Assembly (NCBI RefSeq): GCF_022678625.1
Contig: NZ_JALBYQ010000004.1
Coordinates: forward strand, 62,001 to 126,000
DNA length: 64,000 bases
Source: Aliiroseovarius subalbicans
GTDB lineage: Bacteria > Pseudomonadota > Alphaproteobacteria > Rhodobacterales > Rhodobacteraceae
Reading direction: 5' to 3'
Made by a program: the position numbers and the translations under genes. The notes under the pieces are model-generated. The model did not search any database and was not told the origin of the DNA. It saw nothing but the letters and a program-made list of their open reading frames with translations. Below are positions 31,799 through 40,991 of the stretch, one piece after another; positions within the stretch are counted from its first letter, which is position 1; each line of letters begins with the position of its first letter.

Positions 31799-31830
31799 GT
31801 TGCCTCCCGAGGCGTTTCTCTGGAGGCAAC
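31799..31830 (+). terminator. Terminator-like hairpin after the GFA gene
   Basis: GTTGCCTCC (31799-31807) and GGAGGCAAC (31822-31830) pair perfectly around 14 bases, seven bases after the stop. Only a short T-run (ACTTTT) follows. Confidence 0.6.
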
Positions 31831-32033
31831 AAAACTTTTGAAGACCAGAGGCGGTGTTCGGTCCTTGTCGCGTGCAAGCTTCCTCACAGTCGGCGCCGGA
31901 TGGGACCAAGTGGTTTTCTGCTTCGAAAAGCTGCACAGCTTTGGCAATGTCCCTTTCGCCCAGGTTTTTTATCTGCTTTCACAAAGCCAACAGACGCATT
32001 AGGCATCCCCATCTACGCTAGTCGGGGAAAACC

Positions 32034-32357
32034 ATGGCGCAAAAAGCCACCATCTATAAAGTTGAGCTTTCCGTTTCTGATATGGATCGCCACTATTATG
32101 AGACCCATACCGTGTCCTCGGTGGTGATGGTGACGTTCCGACGGCCCAATGATGGGCTTTATCACGACGTGCTAGCCAGCGTTGACGGCGACTTTGACAA
32201 GCTGCCCTTTTCCCTCAAACGCATCGGCGATTGTGAGGCCCCTGCGATCATCGCCGCCGCCACCTATGCGGGTCACAAGTATGCTCGCGAACTGGACACG
32301 CCGATCGATCCCGACGAGCCCTTGCTCCATGATCGCGTCGATGTAGGGGAACGGTGA
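32034..32357 (+). pseudogene. Chimeric ORF: YaeQ N terminus fused to an unrelated segment
   Basis: The first ~25 codons (MAQKATIYKVELSVSDMDRH) are a clear YaeQ-family N terminus with a good ribosome site (GGGGAAA). YaeQ normally continues with an ARHPSE motif for ~180 residues; here the sequence instead runs SSVVMVTFRRPNDGLYHDVLASV to a stop at 32357, with no YaeQ signature in any frame. I do not recognise the second part. It is either a deletion junction in a broken yaeQ or a small new gene. The region lies upstream of a tRNA gene. Confidence 0.55.
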
Positions 32358-32778
32358 GGGAACGGCGAATAGCGCATTTCCAACTCGCTTCGGCGGTTGT
32401 CCACCTTTGCGCGCCTTAGGTTTCCACGATCGACCCCAATGCCCAGCCTTGCGGTACATGCGATGCCCATCTGTGTGACGTCAGTTCTTACCCAACGCCT
32501 GCCGGCTACGCGCATCATTTGGTGGCTTTTTTTGGAATAGGCTGCGGGACCGCCGACGGCCAGCATTTTGCCGATTGGATCAATTCGACCATCTTTGAAA
32601 TCGAGGTGCTTTGAGCCGCAAAGCACCTTGGTGTCATTCTACGCCCCATTTCAGCGTAAATGATGAAATTCCAGGATGGGCTCGAAGTCACTTTCCGTAA
32701 CAGTGCGGTGGATTGTCGGCCTGGGGTGGGAATTGGACGGTAGTTTCATGCAATCCCATTCGGATAACGACCGCATAC
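32358..32778. other. Gap between the yaeQ-headed ORF and the tRNA promoter
   Basis: No gene with a start, ribosome site and recognisable product was found. A plus-strand frame (about 32420-32613) reads smoothly to a TGA but has no start codon, which could be gene debris. Confidence 0.5.
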
Positions 32779-32807
32779 TTGACGCCCCGAACCCTATGAA
32801 ATATGAC
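32779..32807 (+). promoter_or_regulatory. Sigma-70-type promoter of tRNA-Gly
   Basis: TTGACG (32779-32784) and TATGAC (32802-32807) are separated by 17 bases, and the -10 box ends 13 bases before the mature tRNA. Both boxes and spacing are close to the housekeeping consensus. Confidence 0.7.
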
Positions 32808-32820
32808 CTGATTTCACTGC

Positions 32821-32894
32821 GCGGGCGTTGTGTAGTGGTAAGACCTTAGCCTTCCAAGCTAATGACGCGGGTTCGATTCCCGCCGCCCGCTCCA
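32821..32894 (+). tRNA. tRNA-Gly (anticodon UCC)
   Basis: A 74-base cloverleaf. The acceptor arms GCGGGCG (32821-32827) and CGCCCGC (32884-32890) pair fully. The anticodon stem TTAGC/GCTAA encloses CTTCCAA with anticodon TCC. The T arm is CGGGTTCGATTCCCG, and the discriminator T and CCA end are encoded. It reads GGA and GGG codons. The convergent glpK gene ends only five bases downstream. Confidence 0.97.
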
Positions 32895-32898
32895 GCCT

Positions 32899-34365
32899 TC
32901 ATTCTTTTGTCAAAGTTCGGCGCACGGCGTCTTTCCAAGTCGCGATGCGGCTTGTGCGTGTGGGGGAGTCCATTCTCGGTGCAAACTGCTTGTCCAGCGC
33001 CCAGGTGGCGGAAAAACCGGTCTGGTCGGGATAGACGCCCGCCCGCATGCCGGCCAGCCAGGCGGCACCCAGGGCCGTGGTTTCCTGCACGATGGGGCGG
33101 TCAACATTGGCGCCGGTGATGTCGGCCAGGAATTGCATGGTCCAGTCCGACGCGGTCATGCCACCGTCGACACGCAGCGCGGCGCCGTCGCCTGCGCCCA
33201 TGTCAGCCTGCATGGCTTCCAGCAGGTCGTGTGTCTGGAACCCCACGCTTTCCAGCGCCGCGCGGGCAAACTCGCGCGGACCGGAGTTGCGGGTCAGGCC
33301 GAACACCGCTCCGCGGCACGCGGAGTCCCAGTAAGGCGCGCCCAGCCCGGTAAAGGCGGGCACCAGGGTCAGGGTCTGTTCTGGGTCGGCGGCGTCCGCC
33401 ATCGCGCCGGTCTGGGAGGCGTCGTCGATGATCCCCAGCCCGTCGCGCAACCATTGCACCACCGCGCCCGCGATGAAGATTGAGCCCTCCAGCGCATAGG
33501 TCGGCTTGCCGTCCAGCTGATAGGCGATCGTGGTCAAAAGGCGATTGCGCGAGGTGACGGCAGTGTCCCCGGTGTTGAGCAGGGCAAAACATCCGGTACC
33601 GTATGTTGATTTCATCATGCCCGGTTCGAAACAGGCCTGGCCGATGGTGGCGGCTTGCTGATCCCCGGCGACGCCCAGAATGGGCACGGGGGTGCCCAGC
33701 ACCTCGGTCACGCCGAAATCAGCAGCGCAATCGTGCACTTGGGGCAGAAGCGACTGGGGGATGTTCAGCAGGGTGCAGATCTCGGCGTCCCAGCATCCTT
33801 CGTGGATGTTATAAAGCATCGTGCGCGCGGCATTGGTGGCGTCGGTGGCGTGCACTTTGCCGTCGGTCAGTTTCCAGATCAGGAAGCTGTCCACGGTGCC
33901 AAAGGCGAGATCTCCGGCCTCGGCCCGGGCGCGGGCGCCGGGCACGTTGTCCAACATCCAGCCGACCTTGGTCGCCGAGAAATACGGGTCCAGCAGCAGC
34001 CCGGTGCGCGCGGTGATCATCGCCTCATGCCCGCCCGCGCGTAAGGTCGCGCAGGTGTCGGCGGTGCGCCGGTCCTGCCAGACGATAGCATTGTGGATTG
34101 GCTCGCCAGTGGCACGATCCCAGATCAGCGTGGTTTCACGCTGGTTGGTGATGCCGATGGCGGTGATGTCGTGACCCTTGGCGGCCTTGCGCATAGTGTC
34201 CAGCGTGCTGCGCCAGATATCGGCGGGGTCATGTTCGACCCAGCCCGAGGCGGGGAAATGCTGTGGGAATTCCTCTTGCGCGCTGGCGACGGGCCGCATG
34301 TCGCCGTCAAAGACGATGGCGCGCGACGACGTGGTGCCCTGATCGATGGCAAGGATATGGGTCAT
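32899..34365 (-). CDS. glpK: Glycerol kinase
   Basis: A 488-residue FGGY-family kinase that makes glycerol-3-phosphate from glycerol and ATP. The N terminus [16 protein letters not shown] (phosphate 1 motif), [17 protein letters not shown], the YGTGCF segment, [20 protein letters not shown] and [19 protein letters not shown] are all GlpK features. Length matches the family (~500). It is the last gene of iclR-ATPase-glpD-glpK; its start overlaps the glpD stop by four bases. This ties glycerol use to the galactoside importer next door. Confidence 0.96.
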   Translation of the reverse strand: MTHILAIDQGTTSSRAIVFDGDMRPVASAQEEFPQHFPASGWVEHDPADIWRSTLDTMRKAAKGHDITAIGITNQRETTLIWDRATGEPIHNAIVWQDRRTADTCATLRAGGHEAMITARTGLLLDPYFSATKVGWMLDNVPGARARAEAGDLAFGTVDSFLIWKLTDGKVHATDATNAARTMLYNIHEGCWDAEICTLLNIPQSLLPQVHDCAADFGVTEVLGTPVPILGVAGDQQAATIGQACFEPGMMKSTYGTGCFALLNTGDTAVTSRNRLLTTIAYQLDGKPTYALEGSIFIAGAVVQWLRDGLGIIDDASQTGAMADAADPEQTLTLVPAFTGLGAPYWDSACRGAVFGLTRNSGPREFARAALESVGFQTHDLLEAMQADMGAGDGAALRVDGGMTASDWTMQFLADITGANVDRPIVQETTALGAAWLAGMRAGVYPDQTGFSATWALDKQFAPRMDSPTRTSRIATWKDAVRRTLTKE

Positions 34366-35834
34366 GGGTTTTGCTCCATCCAGGTTGCGACGGCATCGCG
34401 CTCGGCCGCGCTCAGCCTAAGCCCCAGTTTCGTGCGCCGCCAGAGCACGTCTTCGCCGGTGCGGGCAAATTCGTGGTCGCGCAGATAGCTCAGCTCGACC
34501 TCGCTGAGCGTTGCGCCGAAATCACGGCCCAGGTCGACGGCCTGCTTGGCGCCGCCCAGAAGCGCGCGCGCGCAGGTGCCATAGGTATGGACCAACCGGT
34601 CTGCCCAGTCCGGGGTCAGGAAGGGATAGGTCAGCTGCAACTCTCCCACCAGCGCCCGCGCGCCGTCCCAGGGGAAATCTCCACCGGGCAGGGGGACGCG
34701 CGCGGTCCAGGGTTTGCCCAATCCCAGCTTGGCCAACGCGGCTTCGGACAGGCGGCGATAGGTGGTGATCTTGCCTCCGAACACATTGAGCAGCGGCGCG
34801 CCGTTCTGGTTCAGGGACAGCACGTAGTCCCGGGTCGCCTCGGTTGCCGACGAAGCGCCGTCATCATAGAGCGGCCGCACGCCGGAAAAGCGCCAGACGA
34901 TGTCCTCCATCGTTATGGGTTTCGCCAGGTATTGCGAGATCAGATCGCAGAGATACTGCGCCTCACCGTCGCTGCAGGTCGGGTCGTCCGCGCTGCCGTC
35001 ATGGTCCAGATCCGTGGTGCCGATCAGTGTGAAATCCCGTTCGAACGGCATGGCGAATACGATCCGATTGTCACTGCCCTGCAGGATATAGGGCTGATCA
35101 TGCTCGAACAGCCGCCGCGTCACGATATGTGATCCGCGCACCAGCCGCACGCCTTCGGTGGATTTCACCCCAAGCGTGTCGGTGATGACATCCGAAATCC
35201 AAGGCCCGGCGGCATTGACCACAACCTTGGCGCGGTGGGTTTGCGGGCCCTCGGCTGTGTCGACTTGCACCTCCCAAAAGCCGCTGTGGCGGGTGGCGCC
35301 GGTTACGCGGGCGCGGGTCAGGATGGTGGCGCCGCGCTGGGCTGCATCCACCGCGTTCAACGTCACAAGGCGGGCGTCCTGCACCCAGCAATCGGAATAC
35401 TCGAAACCGGTGGTCAGATCGTCGTTTAAAACCGCCCCAGCCGGGTGGTTGCGCAGGTCCAGTGTGCGGGTAGGGGGCAGGATCTTGCGTCCCCCCAGAT
35501 GGTCATACAAGAACAGCCCAAGCCGCAGTAGCCATTGCGGCCGCAGCCCCTTGTGATGTGGCAGGACAAAGCGCATTGGCCAGCTGATGTGCGGCATTGC
35601 CTCCAGCAGAACCTCGCGTTCGCGCAGCGCCTCGCGCACCAGGCGAAATTCATAATATTCCAGATACCGAAGCCCGCCGTGGAATAGTTTGGACGAGGCC
35701 GAACTGGTGCCCTGAGCCAGGTCGCCCTTCTCGGCCAGGGTCACGGACAGCCCCCGCCCGGCGGCGTCGCGGGCAATGCCGCAACCGTTCACACCGCCGC
35801 CGATGATGAACAGGTCGACGGGATCGTTCGTCAT
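34362..35834 (-). CDS. glpD: FAD-dependent glycerol-3-phosphate dehydrogenase
   Basis: A 490-residue membrane-associated flavoprotein that oxidises glycerol-3-phosphate to dihydroxyacetone phosphate and feeds electrons to quinone. The FAD-binding [19 protein letters not shown] motif is at the N terminus; [17 protein letters not shown] and [10 protein letters not shown] match GlpD. Its start lies 15 bases after the ABC ATPase gene, and its end overlaps glpK, so all are co-transcribed under the IclR-controlled promoter. Confidence 0.95.
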   Translation of the reverse strand: MTNDPVDLFIIGGGVNGCGIARDAAGRGLSVTLAEKGDLAQGTSSASSKLFHGGLRYLEYYEFRLVREALREREVLLEAMPHISWPMRFVLPHHKGLRPQWLLRLGLFLYDHLGGRKILPPTRTLDLRNHPAGAVLNDDLTTGFEYSDCWVQDARLVTLNAVDAAQRGATILTRARVTGATRHSGFWEVQVDTAEGPQTHRAKVVVNAAGPWISDVITDTLGVKSTEGVRLVRGSHIVTRRLFEHDQPYILQGSDNRIVFAMPFERDFTLIGTTDLDHDGSADDPTCSDGEAQYLCDLISQYLAKPITMEDIVWRFSGVRPLYDDGASSATEATRDYVLSLNQNGAPLLNVFGGKITTYRRLSEAALAKLGLGKPWTARVPLPGGDFPWDGARALVGELQLTYPFLTPDWADRLVHTYGTCARALLGGAKQAVDLGRDFGATLSEVELSYLRDHEFARTGEDVLWRRTKLGLRLSAAERDAVATWMEQNP

Positions 35835-35849
35835 TTTCGTGTCTCCGCT

Positions 35850-36914
35850 CTAGCGCAGTCGCGCTTCTGTCGTCGTGTCGAAAAACATCGCTGTGGCCGG
35901 GTCAAAGTCCAGGGTTACGTTTGCCCCGGCAGGTTGCACATCGTCGCCTTTCGTTTCGACCACGATCCGTTCTCCAGTCGGAGTGTCAAGGTAATCATAG
36001 GCCACCCCGCCCAGTCGCTCGGAGATGTCCACCACGATGGGCGACGCATCATCTGCCACAAGTTTCAGGTTCTGCGGGCGCAAGCCTACGGTCACGGCGG
36101 CACCGTCCCCGGGCAGGGCCACCTGCGCCTGAACCAACGCGTCGCCAAGGGCGGGCAAGCGAACCTTGCCGCCCTCCACGACGCCTTGCATGAAATTCAT
36201 CGACGGTGAGCCGATGAAACCTGCCACGAACTTGTTGTCGGGATCCTGATACAGGTCCATCGGGCTGCCGACCTGTTCGATGTGGCCCGCGCGCAGCACC
36301 ACGATCTTGTCGGCCAGGGTCATCGCTTCGACCTGGTCATGCGTGACATAGATCATCGTTGCGCCGATTTCGTTGTGCAGGCGGCTGATCTCGACCCGCA
36401 TGTCGACGCGCAGTTCGGCGTCCAGGTTCGACAGGGGTTCGTCGAACAGGAACACGTCGGGGCCGCGGGTGATGGCGCGGCCGATGGCGACGCGCTGGCG
36501 TTGGCCGCCTGACAGAGCCTTCGGCTTGCGCTTCATGTAGTCGCCCAGTTGCAGGATTTCGGCGGCCTTTCCGACCTTTTCGGCCACTTCAGCTTTGGGC
36601 ATGCCGTTCATCTTCAGCCCGAACCCCATGTTCTCCTCAACCGTCATGTGCGGATACAGCGCGTAGGTCTGGAACACCATCGCCACGCCGCGATCCGCCG
36701 GGTCCACATCCGTAACGTCGCGCCCGCCGATGGCGATTTTGCCCGCGGTCGTTTCTTCAAGCCCGGCGATCATGCGCAGAAGCGTGGACTTGCCACAGCC
36801 CGAGGGGCCGACGAAGACGCAGAACTCTCCGTCTTCGATTTCAAGGTCGACCCCATGGATGACCTGCACGTCGCCATAGCGCTTTATGGCCTGGTTGAGG
36901 GTAACTCCGGACAT
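35850..36914 (-). CDS. Sugar ABC transporter ATP-binding protein (UgpC/MalK-type)
   Basis: A 354-residue CUT1 ATPase. Walker [10 protein letters not shown] at residues 36-44, [40 protein letters not shown] and VTHDQVEA are intact, with a C-terminal OB domain containing TVGLRPQNL. ATG 36914 follows GGAGAC. No other ATPase is present for the binding protein and two permeases on the opposite side of iclR, so it must be their energy subunit. It is co-transcribed with glpD and glpK. Confidence 0.92.
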   Translation of the reverse strand: MSGVTLNQAIKRYGDVQVIHGVDLEIEDGEFCVFVGPSGCGKSTLLRMIAGLEETTAGKIAIGGRDVTDVDPADRGVAMVFQTYALYPHMTVEENMGFGLKMNGMPKAEVAEKVGKAAEILQLGDYMKRKPKALSGGQRQRVAIGRAITRGPDVFLFDEPLSNLDAELRVDMRVEISRLHNEIGATMIYVTHDQVEAMTLADKIVVLRAGHIEQVGSPMDLYQDPDNKFVAGFIGSPSMNFMQGVVEGGKVRLPALGDALVQAQVALPGDGAAVTVGLRPQNLKLVADDASPIVVDISERLGGVAYDYLDTPTGERIVVETKGDDVQPAGANVTLDFDPATAMFFDTTTEARLR

Positions 36915-36934
36915 GTGTTCGTCTCCGTTTTGGG

Positions 36935-37714
36935 TCAGGCGGGGAATTGCCAATGGGTGGCTTCGGTCCCGATTTTCTCGGCGGTTTCCAGAAGGGGCGC
37001 GCGGAAGGTATCCAGCCCTTTCAGGGTGTGGCGGGTGGTGGCGGTGGCGATCGACAGCGCGCCGATCACGCGGCCATTGGTCGACAGGATCGGCGCGGCG
37101 ATACTGATGATGCCATCCTCATGTTCTTCGCGGTCATAGGCGATGCCGGTCTCGCGGATGCGCTCCAGCTCGGACGTCAGGGCGCCCGCATCGGTGATTG
37201 TTGCCTTTGTGTATTGGAAAAACGCCTGCTGACGCAGCGCCAGTTGCAGCCGCTTGGGCGCAAGGAAGGCCAGCATGGCCTTGCCCACACCCGTGCAATA
37301 CGCGGGCGCGATCTTGCCGGCCTGCGCCAGGGTCTCGAACCGGTCTGTGGCCTGCAATTTGTCCACGAACAGAACCTGCCCCTGATCGATCTGCGCCAGG
37401 TGCACGGTCTCTCCGACCTCGGCGGCCAGAACTTCGATAAACGGCCGTGCGATCGGCGCAAGGGATGCGGTCTTCCACGCCGAATGTGCCAGACGCATCA
37501 ACCGCGCGCCCAGCGAATAGGTGCCATCCTGTTCGTCGAAATCCAGCATGCGCTGATTCGTGAGCGTCTGCAGCAGGCGGTAGCTGGTCGCCTTGGGGTG
37601 AGGTGAGCGCGCAAGAACATCCGTGAACCGAACAGGGCGGCCAAACTCCGCCACAAGGTCAAGCATTTCCAATGCCTTGCCTACGGTTCCGTCTGATCTC
37701 ACGGTGGTATTCAT
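36935..37714 (-). CDS. IclR-family regulator of the galactoside/glycerol locus
   Basis: A 259-residue regulator with an N-terminal winged helix-turn-helix (about residues 10-70: GKALEMLDLVAEFGRPVRFTDVLA) and a C-terminal effector domain (about 85-255) containing the IclR signature (DREEHEDGIISIAAPI). ATG 37714 is chosen because GGGAGGAAA lies seven bases upstream; an upstream in-frame start would extend into the operator region. It is the first gene of the minus operon and is divergent from the solute-binding protein gene. It probably represses both operons until a galactoside or a breakdown product binds. Confidence 0.9.
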   Translation of the reverse strand: MNTTVRSDGTVGKALEMLDLVAEFGRPVRFTDVLARSPHPKATSYRLLQTLTNQRMLDFDEQDGTYSLGARLMRLAHSAWKTASLAPIARPFIEVLAAEVGETVHLAQIDQGQVLFVDKLQATDRFETLAQAGKIAPAYCTGVGKAMLAFLAPKRLQLALRQQAFFQYTKATITDAGALTSELERIRETGIAYDREEHEDGIISIAAPILSTNGRVIGALSIATATTRHTLKGLDTFRAPLLETAEKIGTEATHWQFPA

Positions 37715-37788
37715 TCGCGATTTCCTCCCTGTCTCGAAGGCGGCGGGGCCCACGAAACTGTTGACAACTCTAGTCTCGTCGCGCAGTG

Positions 37789-37825
37789 TTTTCAATAGTT
37801 GAGATTAGGTTTCAATATTTGAAAC
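37789..37825. promoter_or_regulatory. Paired palindromic operator candidates for the IclR regulator
   Basis: GTTTCAATATTTGAAAC (37809-37825) is a perfect 7-base inverted repeat around TAT. A second, imperfect copy, TTTTCAA-TAG-TTGAGAT, is at 37789-37805. Centres are exactly 20 bases apart, about two helical turns. They lie in the 154-base divergent region between iclR and the binding-protein gene. Confidence 0.65.
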
Positions 37826-37868
37826 AGAATATCAACACCGAATTGACTGGAGCATAAGGGAGGAAACC

Positions 37869-39119
37869 ATGTTTCATAAACTCACCAAGGCCGCTGCCGC
37901 GCTGGCCCTGACCACTGGCCTTGTCACCCCGGCAATGGCCGAGCTGTCTGGTACGATGCGCATCATCTCGGACATGTCGAACCCGGCGCCGCGCGCGATC
38001 ATCGAAGGGCTGGCATCGGACTTTGACGCCATGCACCCCGATCTGACGGTCGAAGTCGAAATCGTCGACCGTGACGCCTGGAAATCGCAGATCCGCAACG
38101 CGCTGACCGCGAATGCGCCCGACGTGATCAACTGGTATGCCGCCAACCGCATGGCCCCCTTCGTGGGCGCGGGCCTGTTCGAAGATATCTCGGACATGTA
38201 CGAAAACGGCGATCTGCCGGGGCTGGATTCGGTCAAGGGCGCGCTGACGATTGACGGCAAGCAGTGGGGCGTTCCCTATACCTACTACCAGTGGGGCATC
38301 TATTACCGCGAAGACATCTTCAAGGAGCTGGGTCTGAGCGAGCCGACTACTTTCGATGAAGAGATGGCGAACTGCCAGGTCATCATCGACTCGGGCCGCA
38401 AGTGCTATTCGATCGGGTCGAAGTTCCTGTGGACCGCTGGCGGCTGGTTTGACTACATGAACATGCGCACCAACGGGTTCGACTTCCACATGAAGCTGGC
38501 CACCGGCGAAGCCTCCTGGACCTCGGACGAAGTGCGCGCGACCTTTGCCAACTGGCGCAAGCTGATCGACATGGGCGCCTTCATCGACGACCACCAGACC
38601 TATAGCTGGCAGGAGGCGCTGCCCTTCGTCGTGAAAGGTGAAGCGACGGCCTACCTGATCGGCAACTTTGCCGTGCCGCACCTGCGTGAGGCGGGTCTGA
38701 CCGACGATCAGATTGACTTCTACCAGTTCCCGAAAATCGGCGACCACCCGATGGGCGAAGACGCCCCGACGGATACGTTCCACGTGGCGTCCGGCGCGCA
38801 GAACAAGGAAGCCGCGCGTGCCTTCCTGCAATACGTGACCTCGGTCGATGTGCAGACCGCGATCAACGGCCCCGATGGGCTGGCACAGCTGCCGGTGAAC
38901 GCGAATGCCTCTGTCGCGGATGACGAATTCATCGCGCAGGGCTTCGAGATGCTGTCGAAAAACGCCACCGGCGGGATCGCGCAGTTCTTTGACCGTGACT
39001 TCCCGGCCGAAATGGCCTCGGTCGGCATGGAAGGCCTGCAGGAGTTCATGGTGTTCCCGGACAACCTGGATGACATCCTGAACCGGCTGGAAGCTGCGCG
39101 GACGCGTATCTACAAGTAA
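37869..39119 (+). CDS. Sugar ABC transporter solute-binding protein (family 1)
   Basis: A 416-residue periplasmic protein with a signal peptide (KLTKAAAALALTTGLVTPAMA) and a family-1 (MalE/UgpB) fold: DLTVEVEIVDRDAWKSQI near the N terminus, WGVPYTYYQWGIYYRED in the hinge region, and aromatic residues in the ligand cleft. GGGAGGAAA precedes ATG 37869. It starts the plus-strand operon. The ligand is inferred to be a galactoside, possibly with a glycerol aglycone, from the downstream glycosidases and the linked glp genes. Confidence 0.9.
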   Translation: MFHKLTKAAAALALTTGLVTPAMAELSGTMRIISDMSNPAPRAIIEGLASDFDAMHPDLTVEVEIVDRDAWKSQIRNALTANAPDVINWYAANRMAPFVGAGLFEDISDMYENGDLPGLDSVKGALTIDGKQWGVPYTYYQWGIYYREDIFKELGLSEPTTFDEEMANCQVIIDSGRKCYSIGSKFLWTAGGWFDYMNMRTNGFDFHMKLATGEASWTSDEVRATFANWRKLIDMGAFIDDHQTYSWQEALPFVVKGEATAYLIGNFAVPHLREAGLTDDQIDFYQFPKIGDHPMGEDAPTDTFHVASGAQNKEAARAFLQYVTSVDVQTAINGPDGLAQLPVNANASVADDEFIAQGFEMLSKNATGGIAQFFDRDFPAEMASVGMEGLQEFMVFPDNLDDILNRLEAARTRIYK

Positions 39120-39126
39120 GACCAAC

Positions 39127-39151
39127 GGCGCGCCCCTTTCCGGGGCGCGCC
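39127..39151 (+). other. Strong hairpin after the solute-binding protein gene
   Basis: GGCGCGCCCC (39127-39136) pairs perfectly with GGGGCGCGCC (39142-39151) around five bases, eight bases after the stop. No T-run follows directly. It probably stabilises the binding-protein mRNA or attenuates the rest of the operon. Confidence 0.65.
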
Positions 39152-39214
39152 ACCCTTGCTGGTCATCGGCAAGCCCCGCAGGGGTTTCCCCATGACATGT
39201 TCTGGGAGGATCCA

Positions 39215-40126
39215 ATGTCGGCCGCCACCACTCAACGCAGCTGGTACCAGCGCAACAAGATGACGGTCACGCCGCTTCTGTTCCTGTTGCCCGGTGTGCT
39301 GTTCTTCGTGATCTATGTGATCAGCCCGATCATCCAGTCCTTCAACATTTCGTTGTACGATTGGGACGGGCTGGGCGAAGCGACCTATATTGGCCTTGGC
39401 AACTACGAAGAGCTTTTGACGGACCGCGCGTTCGAGATTTCACTGTGGAACAACGTGAAATGGTTGGCGCTGTATCTTCTGGCGGTGCCCGCCGGGCTGT
39501 TCATCGCGCTGTTTCTCAATCAGACGGTCGTGGGCATCCGGCTTTACAAGTCTCTGTTCTTCTTTCCCTTCGTGATCAGTCAGGTCGTCGTGGGCCTTGT
39601 GTTTTCATGGTTCTATTTGCCGAGAGAAGGGTTGCTGAACGCGCTTCTGACTTTCCTGGGGTTGGATACGGTGAACATCCTGGGCGACCCAACTTTGGCC
39701 ACCTATGGCATCATCGCCGCAGGGCTGTGGCCACAAACGGCCTATTGCATGATCCTGTATCTTACCGGTCTGAACGCCGTGGACCCCGAGCAGATCGAGG
39801 CCGGGCGTCTGGACGGCGCCAAGGGTGTGCGCATGTTGTGGCATGTGATCTTGCCGCAGCTGAAGCCTGCGACCTTCATCGCCTTCGTCGTGACCATTAT
39901 CGGCGCGCTTCGGTCGTTCGACCTGATTTCGATCATGACCAATGGCGGGCCGTTCGGATCAACCCGCGTGCTGTCGTTCTACATGTTCGAAAAAGCACTG
40001 TCGGAATACGGGTTCCGCATGGGCTATGGCTCGGCGATCGCCGTGGTGCTGTTCCTCATCATGCTCGTATTCATCGCCTATTTCCTGTGGTCAATGTATC
40101 GCGACGAACAAGAAGCCCGGCGCTGA
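39215..40126 (+). CDS. Sugar ABC transporter permease (MalF/UgpA-type)
   Basis: A 303-residue inner-membrane permease. The N-terminal helix TPLLFLLPGVLFFVIYVISPI is followed by QSFNISLYDWDG, typical of UgpA-type subunits, and the EAA loop (EAGRLDGAKGVRMLWHVILPQLKP). ATG 39215 follows GGGAGGA. It ends 16 bases before the second permease. Confidence 0.93.
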   Translation: MSAATTQRSWYQRNKMTVTPLLFLLPGVLFFVIYVISPIIQSFNISLYDWDGLGEATYIGLGNYEELLTDRAFEISLWNNVKWLALYLLAVPAGLFIALFLNQTVVGIRLYKSLFFFPFVISQVVVGLVFSWFYLPREGLLNALLTFLGLDTVNILGDPTLATYGIIAAGLWPQTAYCMILYLTGLNAVDPEQIEAGRLDGAKGVRMLWHVILPQLKPATFIAFVVTIIGALRSFDLISIMTNGGPFGSTRVLSFYMFEKALSEYGFRMGYGSAIAVVLFLIMLVFIAYFLWSMYRDEQEARR

Positions 40127-40142
40127 GTAAGGGAGAGCCACC

Positions 40143-40991
40143 ATGTTTCCGACCCCGATCGAAAAACGGTCCCGCGCAGCGCAGATTTCTTATCAGACGT
40201 TGCTGCCCATCGCGCTGATCCTGTGGCTCTTGCCGCTGATCGCGGTGGCCCTGTTCTCGATCCGCCCGCTGGCGGACTTCACCAACGGCAACTACTGGGG
40301 CATGCCGTCGTCGTTCGAGTTCTTCACGAACTACGGCAAGGTCTTCTTCGAAAGCGATATGCCGCGCTACATGTGGAATTCGATCCTGATCACCGTGCCA
40401 ACCGTGATCGGCGCCGTGGCCCTGTCGACGATGACGGGCTTTGCGCTGGGCATCTATCGGTTCAAGGGTAACCTTCTGATCTTCTTCATGTTCATTGCGG
40501 GCAATTTCGTGCCGTTCCAGATCCTGATGGTGCCGGTGCGCGACCTGACCGTGTCGGCGGGGCTGTATGACACCAAGCTGGGGCTGGTGTTGTTTCACGT
40601 CGCGTTCCAAACCGGGTTCTGCACCTTGTTCATGCGCAACTTCATCCGCGCCTTGCCGTTCGAGTTGATCGAGGCCGCGCGCGTCGAAGGGGTGGCCGAG
40701 TGGCGCATCTTCTGGTTCGTTGTGCTGCCCTTGATGAAACCCGCCATCGCGGCGCTTGCGGTGCTGATCTTCACCTTCATCTGGAACGATTATTTCTGGG
40801 CCATCGTGTTGACCCAGGGGCCGGATGCGCAGCCCGTCACGGCAGGCATCACCTCGTTCAACTCGCAATTTGTGGCGCAATACCACCTGATGAGTGCGGG
40901 ATCGATCGTTGCAGCCCTTCCGCCTGTCATGATGTTCTTCCTGATGCAGCGCCACTTCATCGCCGGTCTGACCCTGGGGGCCGTGAAATGA
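40143..40991 (+). CDS. Sugar ABC transporter permease (MalG/UgpE-type)
   Basis: A 282-residue inner-membrane permease with the EAA loop EAARVEGVAEWRIFWFVVLP, the TFIWNDYFWAIVLT helix and the LTLGAVK C terminus of MalG-type subunits. Its TGA overlaps the ATG of the alpha-galactosidase gene, so transport and hydrolysis are translationally coupled. Confidence 0.94.
   Translation: MFPTPIEKRSRAAQISYQTLLPIALILWLLPLIAVALFSIRPLADFTNGNYWGMPSSFEFFTNYGKVFFESDMPRYMWNSILITVPTVIGAVALSTMTGFALGIYRFKGNLLIFFMFIAGNFVPFQILMVPVRDLTVSAGLYDTKLGLVLFHVAFQTGFCTLFMRNFIRALPFELIEAARVEGVAEWRIFWFVVLPLMKPAIAALAVLIFTFIWNDYFWAIVLTQGPDAQPVTAGITSFNSQFVAQYHLMSAGSIVAALPPVMMFFLMQRHFIAGLTLGAVK

Noticed and set aside
32273-32626. 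A 117-codon minus-strand frame in the debris region before tRNA-Gly
   Set aside because: It overlaps the yaeQ-headed ORF antisense, has an unbalanced Arg/Ser-rich composition, and shows no recognisable motif.
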